Notes under the pieces: model-generated
Database searches by the model: none
Told to the model about the DNA's origin: nothing
The model's input: the letters and a program-made list of their open reading frames with translations, nothing else
In this document: piece by piece, positions 55,339-64,000 of the stretch
Layout: the number at the start of each line of letters is the position of its first letter
Numbering within the stretch: the first letter of the stretch is position 1
Translations under genes and position numbers: made by a program
Source of the DNA: Metabacillus idriensis
GTDB taxonomy: Bacteria > Bacillota > Bacilli > Bacillales > Bacillaceae
Assembly (NCBI RefSeq): GCF_009674765.1
Contig: NZ_WKKF01000002.1
Coordinates: forward strand, 124,001-188,000
Length of the DNA stretch: 64,000 nt
Direction: 5' to 3'

Positions 55339-58300
55339 ATGCATACACAGGAGACCTATAAACCGAAACATGCCGTTCGTTTTGTTACAGCTTCAAGTTT
55401 GTTTGACGGACACGATGCTTCGATTAACATTATGCGGAGAATTCTGCAGGCGAGCGGAGCAGAGGTTATCCACCTCGGACACAATCGTTCGGTTGAAGAA
55501 ATCGTAAATGCAGCCATTCAGGAGGATGCACAGGGAATTGCCATCTCTTCTTATCAAGGCGGACATGTTGAATTCTTCAAATACATGTACGACCTTTTAA
55601 AAGAAAGAGGAGCCTCGCATATCCGTCTGTACGGCGGAGGAGGCGGTGTCATCATTCCGCGTGAAATAAAAGAACTGCATGAATACGGGATTGCGCGGAT
55701 TTTTTCTCCTGAAGACGGCAGAGAGCTCGGACTTCAGGGAATGATTGAGCTCATGATGAAAGAGTGCGACTTTCAAACGGTTACGAAAATTGAGGACGAA
55801 ATCGAAAAGCTGAAAACGGGTGATGTTGGAGCGATCGCAAAACTGATTACGGTTGCTGAATCACAGCTAAGCCGCAAAAACGAAGCAGCGGCAACAGCTG
55901 AAAAGGTGATTTCAGAAGTGAAGCAATTATCTTCAAACGCCCCTGTGATCGGGATAACAGGTACTGGCGGAGCTGGAAAAAGCTCGCTTACAGATGAACT
56001 GATCCGCAGATTTCTAAATGAAGTACCTGAAATCAAAATTGCGGTTATCTCTATTGACCCGACAAAGCAAAAAACGGGCGGAGCCCTGCTCGGTGACCGC
56101 ATCCGCATGAACGCCATCTTTTCGCCAAGGGTATACATGAGAAGTCTTGCGACAAGACAATCAAGATCAGAATTGTCTCTTGCGATTAATGATGCGATTG
56201 CTGTTGTCAAAGGTGCAGGGTATGACCTGATTATTGTTGAAACAAGCGGAATCGGCCAGGGTGATGCAGCGATTACAGAAATTTGTGATCTGTCTTTATA
56301 TGTCATGACAAGCGAATTTGGCGCCCCGTCCCAGCTTGAAAAAATAGATATGATCGATTACGCAGATCTGATTGTAATCAACAAGTTTGAGAGAAAAGGC
56401 TCGCAGGATGCAAAGCGCCAGGTGCAAAAGCAATATCAGCGCAGCCACATGCTGTTTGAAAGTCCATCTGAAGACTTGCCGGTGTACGGGACAATTGCAA
56501 GCCAGTTCAACGATCCCGGCACAAACACGTTGTTTGTAGCGCTTTTAGATCTGATCAATGAAAAGGCTGGGAAAAGCTGGTCCTCAACCCTTCCAGTTGT
56601 GAAGGATGTAGAAAAGCAAAACGTCATTATCCCGACAGACCGCCGCTACTATTTAAGAGAAATCAGCGAATCTGTACGCAGCTACCATCACAAAGCTGAA
56701 TATCAGGCTGACGTTGCGAGAAGGTTATTTCAGCTTCAGGGCGCAATTGAAAGTGTAAAAGAGAGAAACGCTGCACCAGAAGTGCTGGAATCATTGGAAG
56801 CTATTAAAAAGAGTGTTGAAGAAGAGCTGTCGCAAGAATCAAAACGGATTTTAGATTCATGGGCTGATTTGAGAGAGAAATATGAAGCCGATCAATTCGT
56901 GACCAAAATCCGCGATAAAGAAATCGTGACACAATTAAAAATGGTTTCTCTTTCAGGATTATCCATTCCTAAAGTATCTTTGCCGAAATACAAAGATTAC
57001 GGTGAAATTTTGAAATGGGTATACAAAGAAAATGTTCCGGGATCATTTCCGTATACAGCAGGCGTTTTTCCATTCAAACGCGCAGAAGAAGATCCAAAGC
57101 GCCAGTTCGCAGGAGAAGGAACACCTGAACGGACAAATCGCCGTTTTCACTATTTATCAAAGGATGATCCGGCTAAGCGCCTGAGCACAGCATTTGACTC
57201 TGTTACGCTGTACGGGGAAGATCCTGCTTACCGTCCTGATATTTACGGAAAAATCGGCGAAAGCGGTGTGAGCATTTGTACACTTGATGATATGAAAAAG
57301 CTGTATGCCGGATTTGATCTGTGTGCACCGGCAACTTCCGTTTCAATGACTATTAACGGCCCTGCACCTATTATTCTTGCAATGTTCATGAATACGGCGA
57401 TTGAACAGCAGATTCAAAAACAGGAAACAGAGCTTGGCCGCGAACTTACTTCAGATGAGCTGAAAGCAGTGAAGGAAAAAACCCTTCAAACAGTCCGCGG
57501 TACGGTTCAGGCAGATATCTTAAAAGAAGATCAAGGTCAAAACACATGCATCTTCTCTACGGAATTCGCCCTGAAAATGATGGGGGATATTCAGGAATAC
57601 TTTATCAATGAAAAAGTAAGAAACTACTATTCTGTTTCAATTTCGGGCTATCATATCGCCGAAGCCGGGGCTAACCCGATTTCCCAGCTGGCCTTTACGC
57701 TTGCAAACGGCTTCACTTACGTTGAATATTATTTAAGCCGCGGCATGAAAATAGATGATTTCGCACCAAATCTCTCATTCTTCTTCAGCAACGGATTAGA
57801 TCCGGAGTATACGGTGATTGGACGCGTCGCTCGCCGCATTTGGTCAACTGTGATGAGAGAAAAATACGGTGCAAACGACCGCAGCCAAAAGCTGAAATAT
57901 CACGTGCAGACATCAGGCCGCTCGCTGCATGCACAGGAAATCGACTTCAACGATATCCGCACTACACTGCAGGCATTAATGGCCCTGCAGGATAATTGCA
58001 ACTCGCTTCATACGAACGCTTATGATGAAGCAATTACAACACCGACGGAAGAATCCGTGCGCAGAGCGATGGCGATTCAGCTGATTATTACAAAAGAGCA
58101 CGGTTTAACCAAGAATGAAAATCCGCTGCAAGGATCCTTTATTATTGAAGAGTTAACAGATTTAGTAGAGGAAGCCGTCTTGAGAGAGTTCGATTCCATA
58201 AATGAACGAGGCGGTGTTCTCGGCGCTATGGAAACACAGTATCAGCGCGGGAAAATCCAGGATGAGTCCATGCATTATGAAATGCAAAAACATTCAGGAC

Positions 58301-58602
58301 AGCTGCCGATCATTGGCGTAAATACGTACATCAATCCAAATAAGCCGTCTGAGGAATCAGTCGATAACATGGAAATCGCACGTGCATCCAAAGAGGAAAA
58401 AGAAACACAGATTCAAAACTTAAGAGCGTTCCAGGAACGCAACGAAACATACGCAGCCGAAGCAATCGACCGCTTAAAGCAGGCAGCCATCCACAATCAG
58501 AATATTTTCGCTGAATTGATGGAGACGGTAAAATATGCAAGCTTAGGTCAAATCACGCAGGCTTTATATGAAGTCGGCGGGCAGTATCGCCGCAATATGT
58601 AA
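55339..58602 (+). CDS. icmF: Fused isobutyryl-CoA mutase IcmF
   Basis: 1087 residues, the length of known IcmF proteins. Order: B12-binding domain (about 12-145; base-off motif SLFDGHDAS), MeaB-like G-protein chaperone (about 200-420; P-loop [19 protein letters not shown]), then the mutase TIM barrel (about 560-1085; [34 protein letters not shown]). Interconverts isobutyryl-CoA and n-butyryl-CoA (or pivalyl/isovaleryl) with adenosylcobalamin; the GTPase protects and loads the cofactor. Joining it with beta-oxidation genes lets branched acyl-CoAs enter the straight pathway. Requires external B12 or synthesis elsewhere. Confidence 0.96.
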   Translation: MHTQETYKPKHAVRFVTASSLFDGHDASINIMRRILQASGAEVIHLGHNRSVEEIVNAAIQEDAQGIAISSYQGGHVEFFKYMYDLLKERGASHIRLYGGGGGVIIPREIKELHEYGIARIFSPEDGRELGLQGMIELMMKECDFQTVTKIEDEIEKLKTGDVGAIAKLITVAESQLSRKNEAAATAEKVISEVKQLSSNAPVIGITGTGGAGKSSLTDELIRRFLNEVPEIKIAVISIDPTKQKTGGALLGDRIRMNAIFSPRVYMRSLATRQSRSELSLAINDAIAVVKGAGYDLIIVETSGIGQGDAAITEICDLSLYVMTSEFGAPSQLEKIDMIDYADLIVINKFERKGSQDAKRQVQKQYQRSHMLFESPSEDLPVYGTIASQFNDPGTNTLFVALLDLINEKAGKSWSSTLPVVKDVEKQNVIIPTDRRYYLREISESVRSYHHKAEYQADVARRLFQLQGAIESVKERNAAPEVLESLEAIKKSVEEELSQESKRILDSWADLREKYEADQFVTKIRDKEIVTQLKMVSLSGLSIPKVSLPKYKDYGEILKWVYKENVPGSFPYTAGVFPFKRAEEDPKRQFAGEGTPERTNRRFHYLSKDDPAKRLSTAFDSVTLYGEDPAYRPDIYGKIGESGVSICTLDDMKKLYAGFDLCAPATSVSMTINGPAPIILAMFMNTAIEQQIQKQETELGRELTSDELKAVKEKTLQTVRGTVQADILKEDQGQNTCIFSTEFALKMMGDIQEYFINEKVRNYYSVSISGYHIAEAGANPISQLAFTLANGFTYVEYYLSRGMKIDDFAPNLSFFFSNGLDPEYTVIGRVARRIWSTVMREKYGANDRSQKLKYHVQTSGRSLHAQEIDFNDIRTTLQALMALQDNCNSLHTNAYDEAITTPTEESVRRAMAIQLIITKEHGLTKNENPLQGSFIIEELTDLVEEAVLREFDSINERGGVLGAMETQYQRGKIQDESMHYEMQKHSGQLPIIGVNTYINPNKPSEESVDNMEIARASKEEKETQIQNLRAFQERNETYAAEAIDRLKQAAIHNQNIFAELMETVKYASLGQITQALYEVGGQYRRNM

Positions 58603-58607
58603 GTATT

Positions 58608-58641
58608 AGAGCCTCCCAGGATATCCGGGGAGGCTTTTTTC
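58608..58641 (+). terminator. Terminator of the acyl-CoA operon
   Basis: Stem AGCCTCCC / GGGAGGCT followed by TTTTTC. Confidence 0.88.
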
Positions 58642-58816
58642 TTGTAGAACAAGGGTTTGCGAGTTGAACTGTAATTCCAGCGAGTTGGAGCGGGAATTTT
58701 GTTAATTGGCAGGAACTTTTTGCGAGTAGAATGCCTTGGATAGCACAAATCTGAATCCCTTTATGACAGCTCAATTCTACTTCCTGAATTTTTCATTTAG
58801 TTCATGCCAAATTTAG

Positions 58817-58822
58817 TATAAA
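58817..58822 (+). promoter_or_regulatory. Possible -10 of the ATP-grasp gene
   Basis: TATAAA with no good -35; the leader would be about 50 bases. Confidence 0.35.
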
Positions 58823-58876
58823 ATGAAAGAACATAGAAAACTTCGGCACACGCTGAAGAGAGGGGTTTTCATAAAA

Positions 58877-59890
58877 ATGAGTACATATAAAATCTGGTTT
58901 AACCGCTGGTTCTCAGTTGCCTATCATTACATCGACATGATCCGGGCCAATGAAGACGGCATAAAGTTCGAAGTGTACGGAACGCACCCTGACCCTGACC
59001 ACGTGATGCTTGCCAACTGCGATTATTCTGAAGTTGAGCCAAAGCTTGATAGGGACGATGAGTATGTCCTTTATTGTCTGAATTTTTGTAAAAAACATGG
59101 AATTCAGCTGTTTGTTCCAAGATATAAAATGCTTCCAATTGCCAAAGCTATAAATGAGTTTGAAGCAATCGGCACAAAGGTATTAGTAAATAGAGATGCA
59201 AATTTATTAGAAACAATCGAAAACAAAGATGAATTTTATGATAGATGCAAAGAAAAAGGTATCTTTGAGATTCCTTCTTTTTATACGGCAAGCACAGCTG
59301 ATGAATTTAAAGAAACCTATGAAAAACTGAAAAACGAAGGTCTTGGCGTTTGCTATAAACCGGTAGTAGGAGAAGGCGGTTACGGTTTCCGGATTATTGA
59401 TGATGAGCTCGATCCTTTGAAAGAAGTGATGGCGCCGAGCTACCGGATTCCATTTCAGAGAGCATACGATGGTCTGAGTGCTGTCCCGGGATTTCCTGAA
59501 CTTATGGTGATGGAGTTTTTGGAAGGTGAAGAATACAGCATTGACTGCCTCGCTTTTGACGGGGAATTGCTGGCTGCGGTTCCGCGGAAAAAAGGCGGGG
59601 GCAGAATTCGGATTTTGGAGAATAACCAAGAGCTTATCAAACTTGCTGAGGATTTCACTAAGGAATTTAAATTGGACTATATCTTTAACATTCAAGTGAA
59701 ATTCAATCAAGGCCTGCCTAAATTGCTTGAGATCAATCCTAGAATGTCGGGCGGACTCTATTTCAGCTGTTTATCAGGGGTGAACTTCCCTTATCTTGCT
59801 GTCAAATTGCTCCTCGGCGAAAAAGTAGAAAAGCAGGAAGTGACACTTGATATTAAAGCGACTTTCCTCGAAAAAGAAATCATTTTGTAA
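58877..59890 (+). CDS. ATP-grasp enzyme of the Ter biosynthetic module
   Basis: 337 residues. N-terminal Rossmann-like part (KIWFNRWFSVAYHYIDMI, GTHPDP), then the ATP-grasp core: CYKPVVGEGGYGFRII, VMEFLEGEEYSIDCLAFDG, and the metal-binding LLEINPRMSGGLYF. Forms an acid-amine or similar bond with ATP; the substrate is unknown. ATG 58877 matches the protein start best although the AGAGGGG site is 14 bases away; a start at 58823 would sit on a TATAAA box. Such ATP-grasp genes are a standard member of TerD-linked clusters, with CitE-like and PRTase genes as here. Confidence 0.82.
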   Translation: MSTYKIWFNRWFSVAYHYIDMIRANEDGIKFEVYGTHPDPDHVMLANCDYSEVEPKLDRDDEYVLYCLNFCKKHGIQLFVPRYKMLPIAKAINEFEAIGTKVLVNRDANLLETIENKDEFYDRCKEKGIFEIPSFYTASTADEFKETYEKLKNEGLGVCYKPVVGEGGYGFRIIDDELDPLKEVMAPSYRIPFQRAYDGLSAVPGFPELMVMEFLEGEEYSIDCLAFDGELLAAVPRKKGGGRIRILENNQELIKLAEDFTKEFKLDYIFNIQVKFNQGLPKLLEINPRMSGGLYFSCLSGVNFPYLAVKLLLGEKVEKQEVTLDIKATFLEKEIIL

Positions 59891-59899
59891 GCATTTAAT

Positions 59900-59925
59900 T
59901 GAAACTTTTTTTCTTGTGAATCGTA
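59900..59925 (+). promoter_or_regulatory. Sigma-W/ECF-type promoter of the terD genes
   Basis: TGAAAC (59900-59905), 16 bases, CGTA (59922-59925): an exact match to the sigma-W consensus and spacing. B. subtilis yce (terD) genes are also under ECF sigma factors. It gives a leader of about 175 bases. Confidence 0.75.
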
Positions 59926-60017
59926 TGAAAGATTAACACCTTCTAAAAAGGTTTTTAGTTTAAATTTTGTTAAAATATTGGTAGTATTAAACTTGTGGTC
60001 ACGTTATCGTGATGTCA

Positions 60018-60056
60018 GGCCAAAAGATCTATTTTTTTCAAAAAATAATTTTGGCC
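60018..60056 (+). other. 39-nt hairpin in the terD leader
   Basis: GGCCAAAA (60018-60025) pairs with TTTTGGCC (60049-60056), and TATTTTTT (60030-60037) with AAAAAATA (60040-60047). Smaller hairpins TCACG/CGTGA (about 59999-60012) and ACCTT/AAGGT (59938-59955) precede it. No known riboswitch consensus was recognised. Confidence 0.6.
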
Positions 60057-60107
60057 GCGGTTTCAGACTTGCAAGTTTCCACATTACCCAAGAGGGAGAG
60101 TGAAGAA

Positions 60108-60716
60108 ATGGCAATTACATTACAAAAGGGTCAGAAGATTGATTTGACTAAAGGCAATGCAGGCCTGAAGAATTTGATGGTCGGCCTTGGCTGGGACCCT
60201 GTACAGCAAAAAAGCGGCGGGCTGCTTGGCAGTTTATTCGGCGGCGGAGGCGGAAGCAATGTAGATTGTGACGCATCTGTCATGATGCTTGATGAAAACG
60301 GCCGTCTGCTTGATAAGAAAAGTGTGATTTATTTCGGCAACCTTACAAGCAAATGCGGTTCTGTCAAACATACAGGCGACAACTTAACAGGTGAGGGCGA
60401 TGGAGACGATGAGCAGGTTTTAATCGACTTGAGCAAAGTGCCGTCAAACGTCCATAAGCTTGTGTTCGTTGTAAACATCTATCAAGCAGTTCAAAGAAAA
60501 CAGCATTTTGGCATGATTCAGAATGCATTTATCCGTGTAGTAGATTCAGCAAGCAGAACAGAGCTTGTTCATTACAACCTGTCTGAAGACTATTCCGGTT
60601 TAACTTCTCTTATTCCGGGAGAAATTTACCGTCACGGTGCCGAGTGGAAATTCGCAGCAGTCGGATCAGGCACAAAAGATGCATCAATTACTGAAATTGC
60701 AAATCGTCACGCGTAA
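60108..60716 (+). CDS. TerD-family stress protein (YceC-like)
   Basis: 202 residues. TerD beta-sandwich with calcium-binding acidic clusters: [16 protein letters not shown] and [17 protein letters not shown]. It carries a Gly-rich insertion ([14 protein letters not shown]) before the first cluster, absent from its neighbour, as in YceC-type proteins. Role in resistance to tellurite, cell-envelope or metal stress is known by family, not by mechanism. GGGAGAG precedes the ATG. Second terD gene follows after 41 bases. Confidence 0.92.
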   Translation: MAITLQKGQKIDLTKGNAGLKNLMVGLGWDPVQQKSGGLLGSLFGGGGGSNVDCDASVMMLDENGRLLDKKSVIYFGNLTSKCGSVKHTGDNLTGEGDGDDEQVLIDLSKVPSNVHKLVFVVNIYQAVQRKQHFGMIQNAFIRVVDSASRTELVHYNLSEDYSGLTSLIPGEIYRHGAEWKFAAVGSGTKDASITEIANRHA

Positions 60717-60757
60717 AATTTAAAAATAAACTTATACATAAAAGGAGTCGAATCGAA

Positions 60758-61336
60758 ATGGCAATCAGTTTATCTAAAGGTCAAAAAATCGATTTAACAA
60801 AATCAAATCCTGGTTTATCTAAAGTATTAGTAGGTCTTGGCTGGGACACAAACAAGTATGACGGCGGAAATGACTTTGACTTAGACACGTCTGTTTTCTT
60901 ATTAGATGCTAATGGAAAAGCTTCAAGCGAAGCAGATTTCATTTTCTACAACAATCTTGTAGGCGGCAACGGTTCTGTTGAGCACACTGGCGACAACCGT
61001 ACAGGCGAAGGCTCAGGCGATGATGAAGTCATCAAAGTAAACCTTTCTCAAGTTCCATCAACAATCGATAAAATTGCGTTCACAATCACAATCCATGATG
61101 CTGAATCCCGCAGCCAAAACTTCGGACAAGTTTCAAATGCATATGTACGCATTTTAAACGAAGAGAGCAATCAGGAATTAATCCGCTACGACTTAGGAGA
61201 AGATTTCTCAATCGAAACAGCGGTTGTAGTTGGCGAATTATACCGTCACGGCGCTGAATGGAAATTCAATGCAATCGGAAGCGGCTATCAAGGCGGCTTA
61301 GGTTCCCTAGTAAAAGACTACGGTTTAGACGTTTAA
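60758..61336 (+). CDS. TerD-family stress protein (YceD/YceE-like)
   Basis: 192 residues, the usual TerD length. Canonical calcium sites [16 protein letters not shown] and [17 protein letters not shown], plus the [15 protein letters not shown] end. Very close to B. subtilis YceD/YceE. AAAGGAGTCG precedes the ATG. Terminator follows, so the two terD genes form a bicistronic unit. Confidence 0.94.
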   Translation: MAISLSKGQKIDLTKSNPGLSKVLVGLGWDTNKYDGGNDFDLDTSVFLLDANGKASSEADFIFYNNLVGGNGSVEHTGDNRTGEGSGDDEVIKVNLSQVPSTIDKIAFTITIHDAESRSQNFGQVSNAYVRILNEESNQELIRYDLGEDFSIETAVVVGELYRHGAEWKFNAIGSGYQGGLGSLVKDYGLDV

Positions 61337-61362
61337 GAACCGGACTGAAAAATAATGATGAG

Positions 61363-61397
61363 AGGTGCGTTGTTTTTATAAACAACGCGCCTTTTTA
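61363..61397 (+). terminator. Terminator of the terD pair
   Basis: Stem GGTGCGTTGTTT / AAACAACGCGCC with following TTTTT. Confidence 0.85.
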
Positions 61398-61452
61398 AAA
61401 AATGAAAAGTGTGAAGGGACTGCCTGGGTTTCCCGGGCGGTTTCGCTTTTCT

Positions 61453-61697
61453 ATTGTCTAGCTGCACCGCCTAACTCCTCGGTCAGAACGGCTCCGTCAG
61501 TAAAGGCAAAAAGCGCCTTTTCTGCCGGATCCTTATCTGCCTGTCGGAGCTAACCAGGCGGTTCCGCTTTTCAAATTGTCTAGCTGCGGCGCCTAACTCC
61601 TCGGTCAGAACGGCTCCGTCAGTAAAGGCAAAAAGCGCCTTTTCTGCCGGATCCTTATCTGTCTGTCGGAGCTGACCAAGGCGCCTCCGCTTTTCTA
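61453..61697. repeat. Repeat family B, copies 7 and 8 (tandem, 122-bp period)
   Basis: ATTGTCTAGCTGC starts at 61453 and again at 61575. The two copies differ at only a few positions; each has TCCTCGGTCAGAACGGCTCC, AAAGGCAAAAAGCGCCTTTT and GGATCCTTATCTG. They separate the terD unit from the next gene of the module. Confidence 0.85.
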
Positions 61698-61752
61698 GTA
61701 AGAAATTTACCACCTAGTACATCACGCAGAGGGTCTGAATGGAGGAACAAGC

Positions 61753-62970
61753 TTGAAGCATTTTCAATATTTATCTAAAGAAAAGCGCAATGAAATCTTT
61801 TTATACGAACCAATCCATTTTTCAAAAGAAACAGAACGGGAAACCTTGGCCTATACGTTAGGCGCGACTCTCTACATGCCTGGTAATCGGACAGTTATTT
61901 CAAACGATGTACTATCTGGTAAATTTCTTAATGGAAAACACGCAGGATTAACTTCAATGGTGCTTTGTCTTGAGGATTCAATTGGTGATACAGAAGTAGA
62001 ATCAGCAGAAGAGAATACAGTCAGACAAATCGAAGCCATCTCAAACAGCATCTTAAAAGGCAAGTTTGATCAGAGAAATCTGCCGCTTATTTTTGTGCGG
62101 ATCCGAAATGAAGATCAAATGAAACGCCTTGCTTCAAAGCTTAAACATCATATCCAGCTGTTAAGCGGATTTGTCTTCCCTAAATTCACATCTGAAAATG
62201 GAAGAGGCTATTATGCAGCCCTGCAGGAAATCGCCGTTCTTTACTCTGTCACACTATATGGAATGCCTATTTTAGAGACGAAAGAAATTATTTACAAAGA
62301 ATCCAGGATGGCTGAATTGCTTGGCATTAAAGAGATTCTTGATGATTACTATGAACTCGTCCTCAATGTCCGCCTTGGAGGAACAGATTTATCAGGGCTG
62401 TTCGGAATCAGAAGAAGCCGGGATACAACGATTTATGATATTTCCGTTATTCGCGACTGCATTACAGACATCATTAATGTGTTCGGCAGATGTGAAAAAG
62501 AATATGTCATTTCGGGTCCCGTTTGGGAGTATTTTGGCGGCGGCCAGCGGATTTTAAAGCCTCAAATCAGACAAACGCCTTTTCAGCAGGCATATGGCAC
62601 CGAGGGTCTTGAATTCAGAGCGAACCTGATCGACCGTTATGACGACGGCTTAATCCATGAAATCGTCCTTGATAATACGAATGGCCTTGTTGGCAAGACC
62701 ATTATACATCCGCTGCATATTAAAATCGTAAATGCACTGAATGCGGTGACAAAAGAAGAATATTTGGATGCGTCGGCCATTCTTGATCAGGCGCAATCTT
62801 ACAATGGCGTCATCCGAAGTGAGTTTTCAAATAAAATGAACGAAATCAAACCCCATTACAATTGGGCGCGGAAAATCATCTTGAAATCAAAAATATACGG
62901 GGTGTTCCATGAGCAGCAATCATTTATTGACCTTATCAGCGAAACAACAAACGAGCAATTATACATTTGA
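61753..62970 (+). CDS. CitE-like C-C lyase (HpcH/HpaI aldolase family) of the Ter module
   Basis: 405 residues. HpcH/HpaI/CitE TIM barrel: LGATLYMPGNR, LCLEDSIGDTEVESAEENT (metal-binding Glu-Asp), IFVRIRNEDQM, FVFPKFTSENG and IIHPLHIKIVN. Such proteins cleave or form C-C bonds on acyl-CoA or keto-acid substrates; the Ter-linked subgroup is predicted to act in a biosynthetic pathway. TTG start with GGAGG 8 bases upstream. Its 3' end overlaps the next gene by 62 bases. Confidence 0.85.
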   Translation: MKHFQYLSKEKRNEIFLYEPIHFSKETERETLAYTLGATLYMPGNRTVISNDVLSGKFLNGKHAGLTSMVLCLEDSIGDTEVESAEENTVRQIEAISNSILKGKFDQRNLPLIFVRIRNEDQMKRLASKLKHHIQLLSGFVFPKFTSENGRGYYAALQEIAVLYSVTLYGMPILETKEIIYKESRMAELLGIKEILDDYYELVLNVRLGGTDLSGLFGIRRSRDTTIYDISVIRDCITDIINVFGRCEKEYVISGPVWEYFGGGQRILKPQIRQTPFQQAYGTEGLEFRANLIDRYDDGLIHEIVLDNTNGLVGKTIIHPLHIKIVNALNAVTKEEYLDASAILDQAQSYNGVIRSEFSNKMNEIKPHYNWARKIILKSKIYGVFHEQQSFIDLISETTNEQLYI

Positions 62971-64000
62971 TTTATTAGGGAAGCTTTCTGTAGAAATTGA
63001 ACTGACAAGCAATCCGTATCTTCTTCCTTTGGAAAACCTGTTTTCTATGGCAGCACGGATTAATAAAAAACGCGGCTTCTTATTTGTGAGCAAAGTCCTC
63101 GGCAAACATATTCCTGTTAATCCAACGCTTGCTCTTCTTACTGGACAAGCTCTTGCAGCAAGATATATGGAAGTTGTGCATGGTGAAACACATCCTGAAA
63201 GAGATCAGATTTTAGCTTGCTTAAACGGGGAACCGATTCAAAAGAGCGAGTACCGCCATGCTTTGCGCGAACCGGCTCTTTTCATAGGGTTTGCTGAAAC
63301 GGCAACTGCCCTTGGGCATGCAGTCTTTGAAAACTTTGAACATGCTTCTTTTTTTCATACAACAAGGGAAATAGTATCTGGAATGGATTCCATCATCAAT
63401 TTTGAAGAAGAGCACTCTCATGCAACCTCTCACCGCTGTTATGTGGACGAGGGTCTATTTGAAAATGCCAGCCCGATCGTTTTAGTAGATGATGAAGTAA
63501 CTACAGGAAAAACAGCACTGAATATCATAGAATCGATCCAGGCGAAATATCCGCGCCGCGAATATACAGTCGTGTCGATTCTGGATTGGCGCTCAGAAGA
63601 AGACCAGCAGAGATTCAAAGAAACAGAAGAAAGACTTGGTGTTAAAATCCATACAGTTTCTTTAGTAACAGGTCTTATTACAACAACAGGGAACCCGGTA
63701 GCAGAGAATCAGGGTGGAAAAGAAGAAGGATCATCCGTGTCTGAAACAGAGATTAACGAAATCTATTTATCTAGTGAAGATGGCGTAACTCCGTATTCTT
63801 CCAAACTTCTATCTGCTCCCTATTTAACACACACTGGCAGATTCGGTCTTTCAGATCAGGAACAGCTTAGGGTGGATGAGTATTGTCAACATGCAGCAGC
63901 AAGTCTCCTTGAATTCCGCAAGGGAAAGAAAACTCTATGCCTTGGTACAGGGGAATTTATGTATGTGCCGATGAAGACGGCGTCCTTTATGGGAGAGGGG
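62909..64000 (+). CDS. Phosphoribosyltransferase (PRTase_2/TRSP type) of the Ter module, 3' end outside window
   Basis: At least 364 codons, open to the last base. The PRPP-binding loop is SPIVLVDDEVTTGKTALN, preceded by FIGFAETATALGHAVFE as in the PRTase_2 family. The C-terminal part visible here (LCLGTGEFMYVPMKTASFMGEG) fits the TRSP domain that follows PRTase_2 in Ter-linked operons. Starts at ATG 62909 inside the preceding gene, in another frame, so translational coupling is likely. It would join a phosphoribosyl group to an unknown base or acid, the basis of the predicted nucleoside-like product. Confidence 0.85.
   Translation, partial: MSSNHLLTLSAKQQTSNYTFDLLGKLSVEIELTSNPYLLPLENLFSMAARINKKRGFLFVSKVLGKHIPVNPTLALLTGQALAARYMEVVHGETHPERDQILACLNGEPIQKSEYRHALREPALFIGFAETATALGHAVFENFEHASFFHTTREIVSGMDSIINFEEEHSHATSHRCYVDEGLFENASPIVLVDDEVTTGKTALNIIESIQAKYPRREYTVVSILDWRSEEDQQRFKETEERLGVKIHTVSLVTGLITTTGNPVAENQGGKEEGSSVSETEINEIYLSSEDGVTPYSSKLLSAPYLTHTGRFGLSDQEQLRVDEYCQHAAASLLEFRKGKKTLCLGTGEFMYVPMKTASFMGEG

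Noticed and set aside
59900-60107. yybP-ykoY (manganese) riboswitch before terD
   Set aside because: The characteristic conserved loops could not be found; only simple hairpins are visible.

Overview
The window looks like the chromosome of an endospore-forming, aerobic Bacillaceae species (Bacillus/Metabacillus type). Evidence: strong AAGGAGG-type ribosome binding sites, frequent TTG/GTG starts, spore genes (gerQ, rsfA, ywcE, a cwlJ remnant, pbpG), an aa3-600 menaquinol oxidase, and gene order that follows much of the B. subtilis 'yw' region (qox-ywcE, nfrA, ywrCDBA, sacT-sacP-sacA, pdxK, ywdF, ung, ywdI, ywdK, gerQ, hemQ, pta, lipL, rsfA, ywfO, ywgA, ywhBCD, pbpG, speEB, ywiB-argS, uvsE, clsB, fadF). 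A parS-like site and a cluster of six DnaA-box-like 9-mers fit an origin-proximal position. I saw no rRNA, tRNA, CRISPR array, prophage or insertion sequence; the window reads as core chromosome with many small intergenic repeats.

Layout. 1-5.5 kb: 3' end of topB, the qoxABCD operon with an unusual His-rich tail on QoxA, and ywcE. 5.5-6.5 kb: gene-free, with two long-hairpin repeats. 6.5-13 kb: a YjiH-type transporter, nfrA, a DJ-1/PfpI protein, and the ywrC-ywrD-ywrB-ywrA group. 13-18.3 kb: a sucrose locus controlled by SacT through an RAT/terminator leader, preceded by the DnaA-box cluster and a cre-like site. 18.5-28.5 kb: pdxK, a TetR/SDR pair with duplicated operators, an L,D-transpeptidase, two YflT-domain stress proteins, ywdF, an SDR-ArsR-ung unit, small ywd genes, and gerQ behind a broken cwlJ. 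28.5-45 kb: housekeeping genes hemQ, pta, lipL, rsfA, ywfO, ywgA, ywhB-D, pbpG, the polyamine genes speE-speB, and ywiB-argS. Between them lie two arrays of exactly 52-bp tandem hairpin repeats.

45-58.6 kb: uvsE, clsB, then a seven-gene acyl-CoA degradation operon: fadF, thiolase, 3-hydroxyacyl-CoA dehydrogenase, two acyl-CoA dehydrogenases, a TetR regulator and the fused B12 mutase icmF. Its promoter carries a FadR-like operator between -35 and -10.

58.8-64 kb (running off the end): the most interesting part, a Ter (tellurium/stress) biosynthetic module made of an ATP-grasp enzyme, two TerD proteins behind a sigma-W-like promoter and a hairpin leader, a CitE-like lyase, and a phosphoribosyltransferase with a probable TRSP domain that is cut by the window edge. 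Comparative genomics has predicted that such modules make a nucleoside-like stress metabolite; the product is, to my knowledge, unproven.
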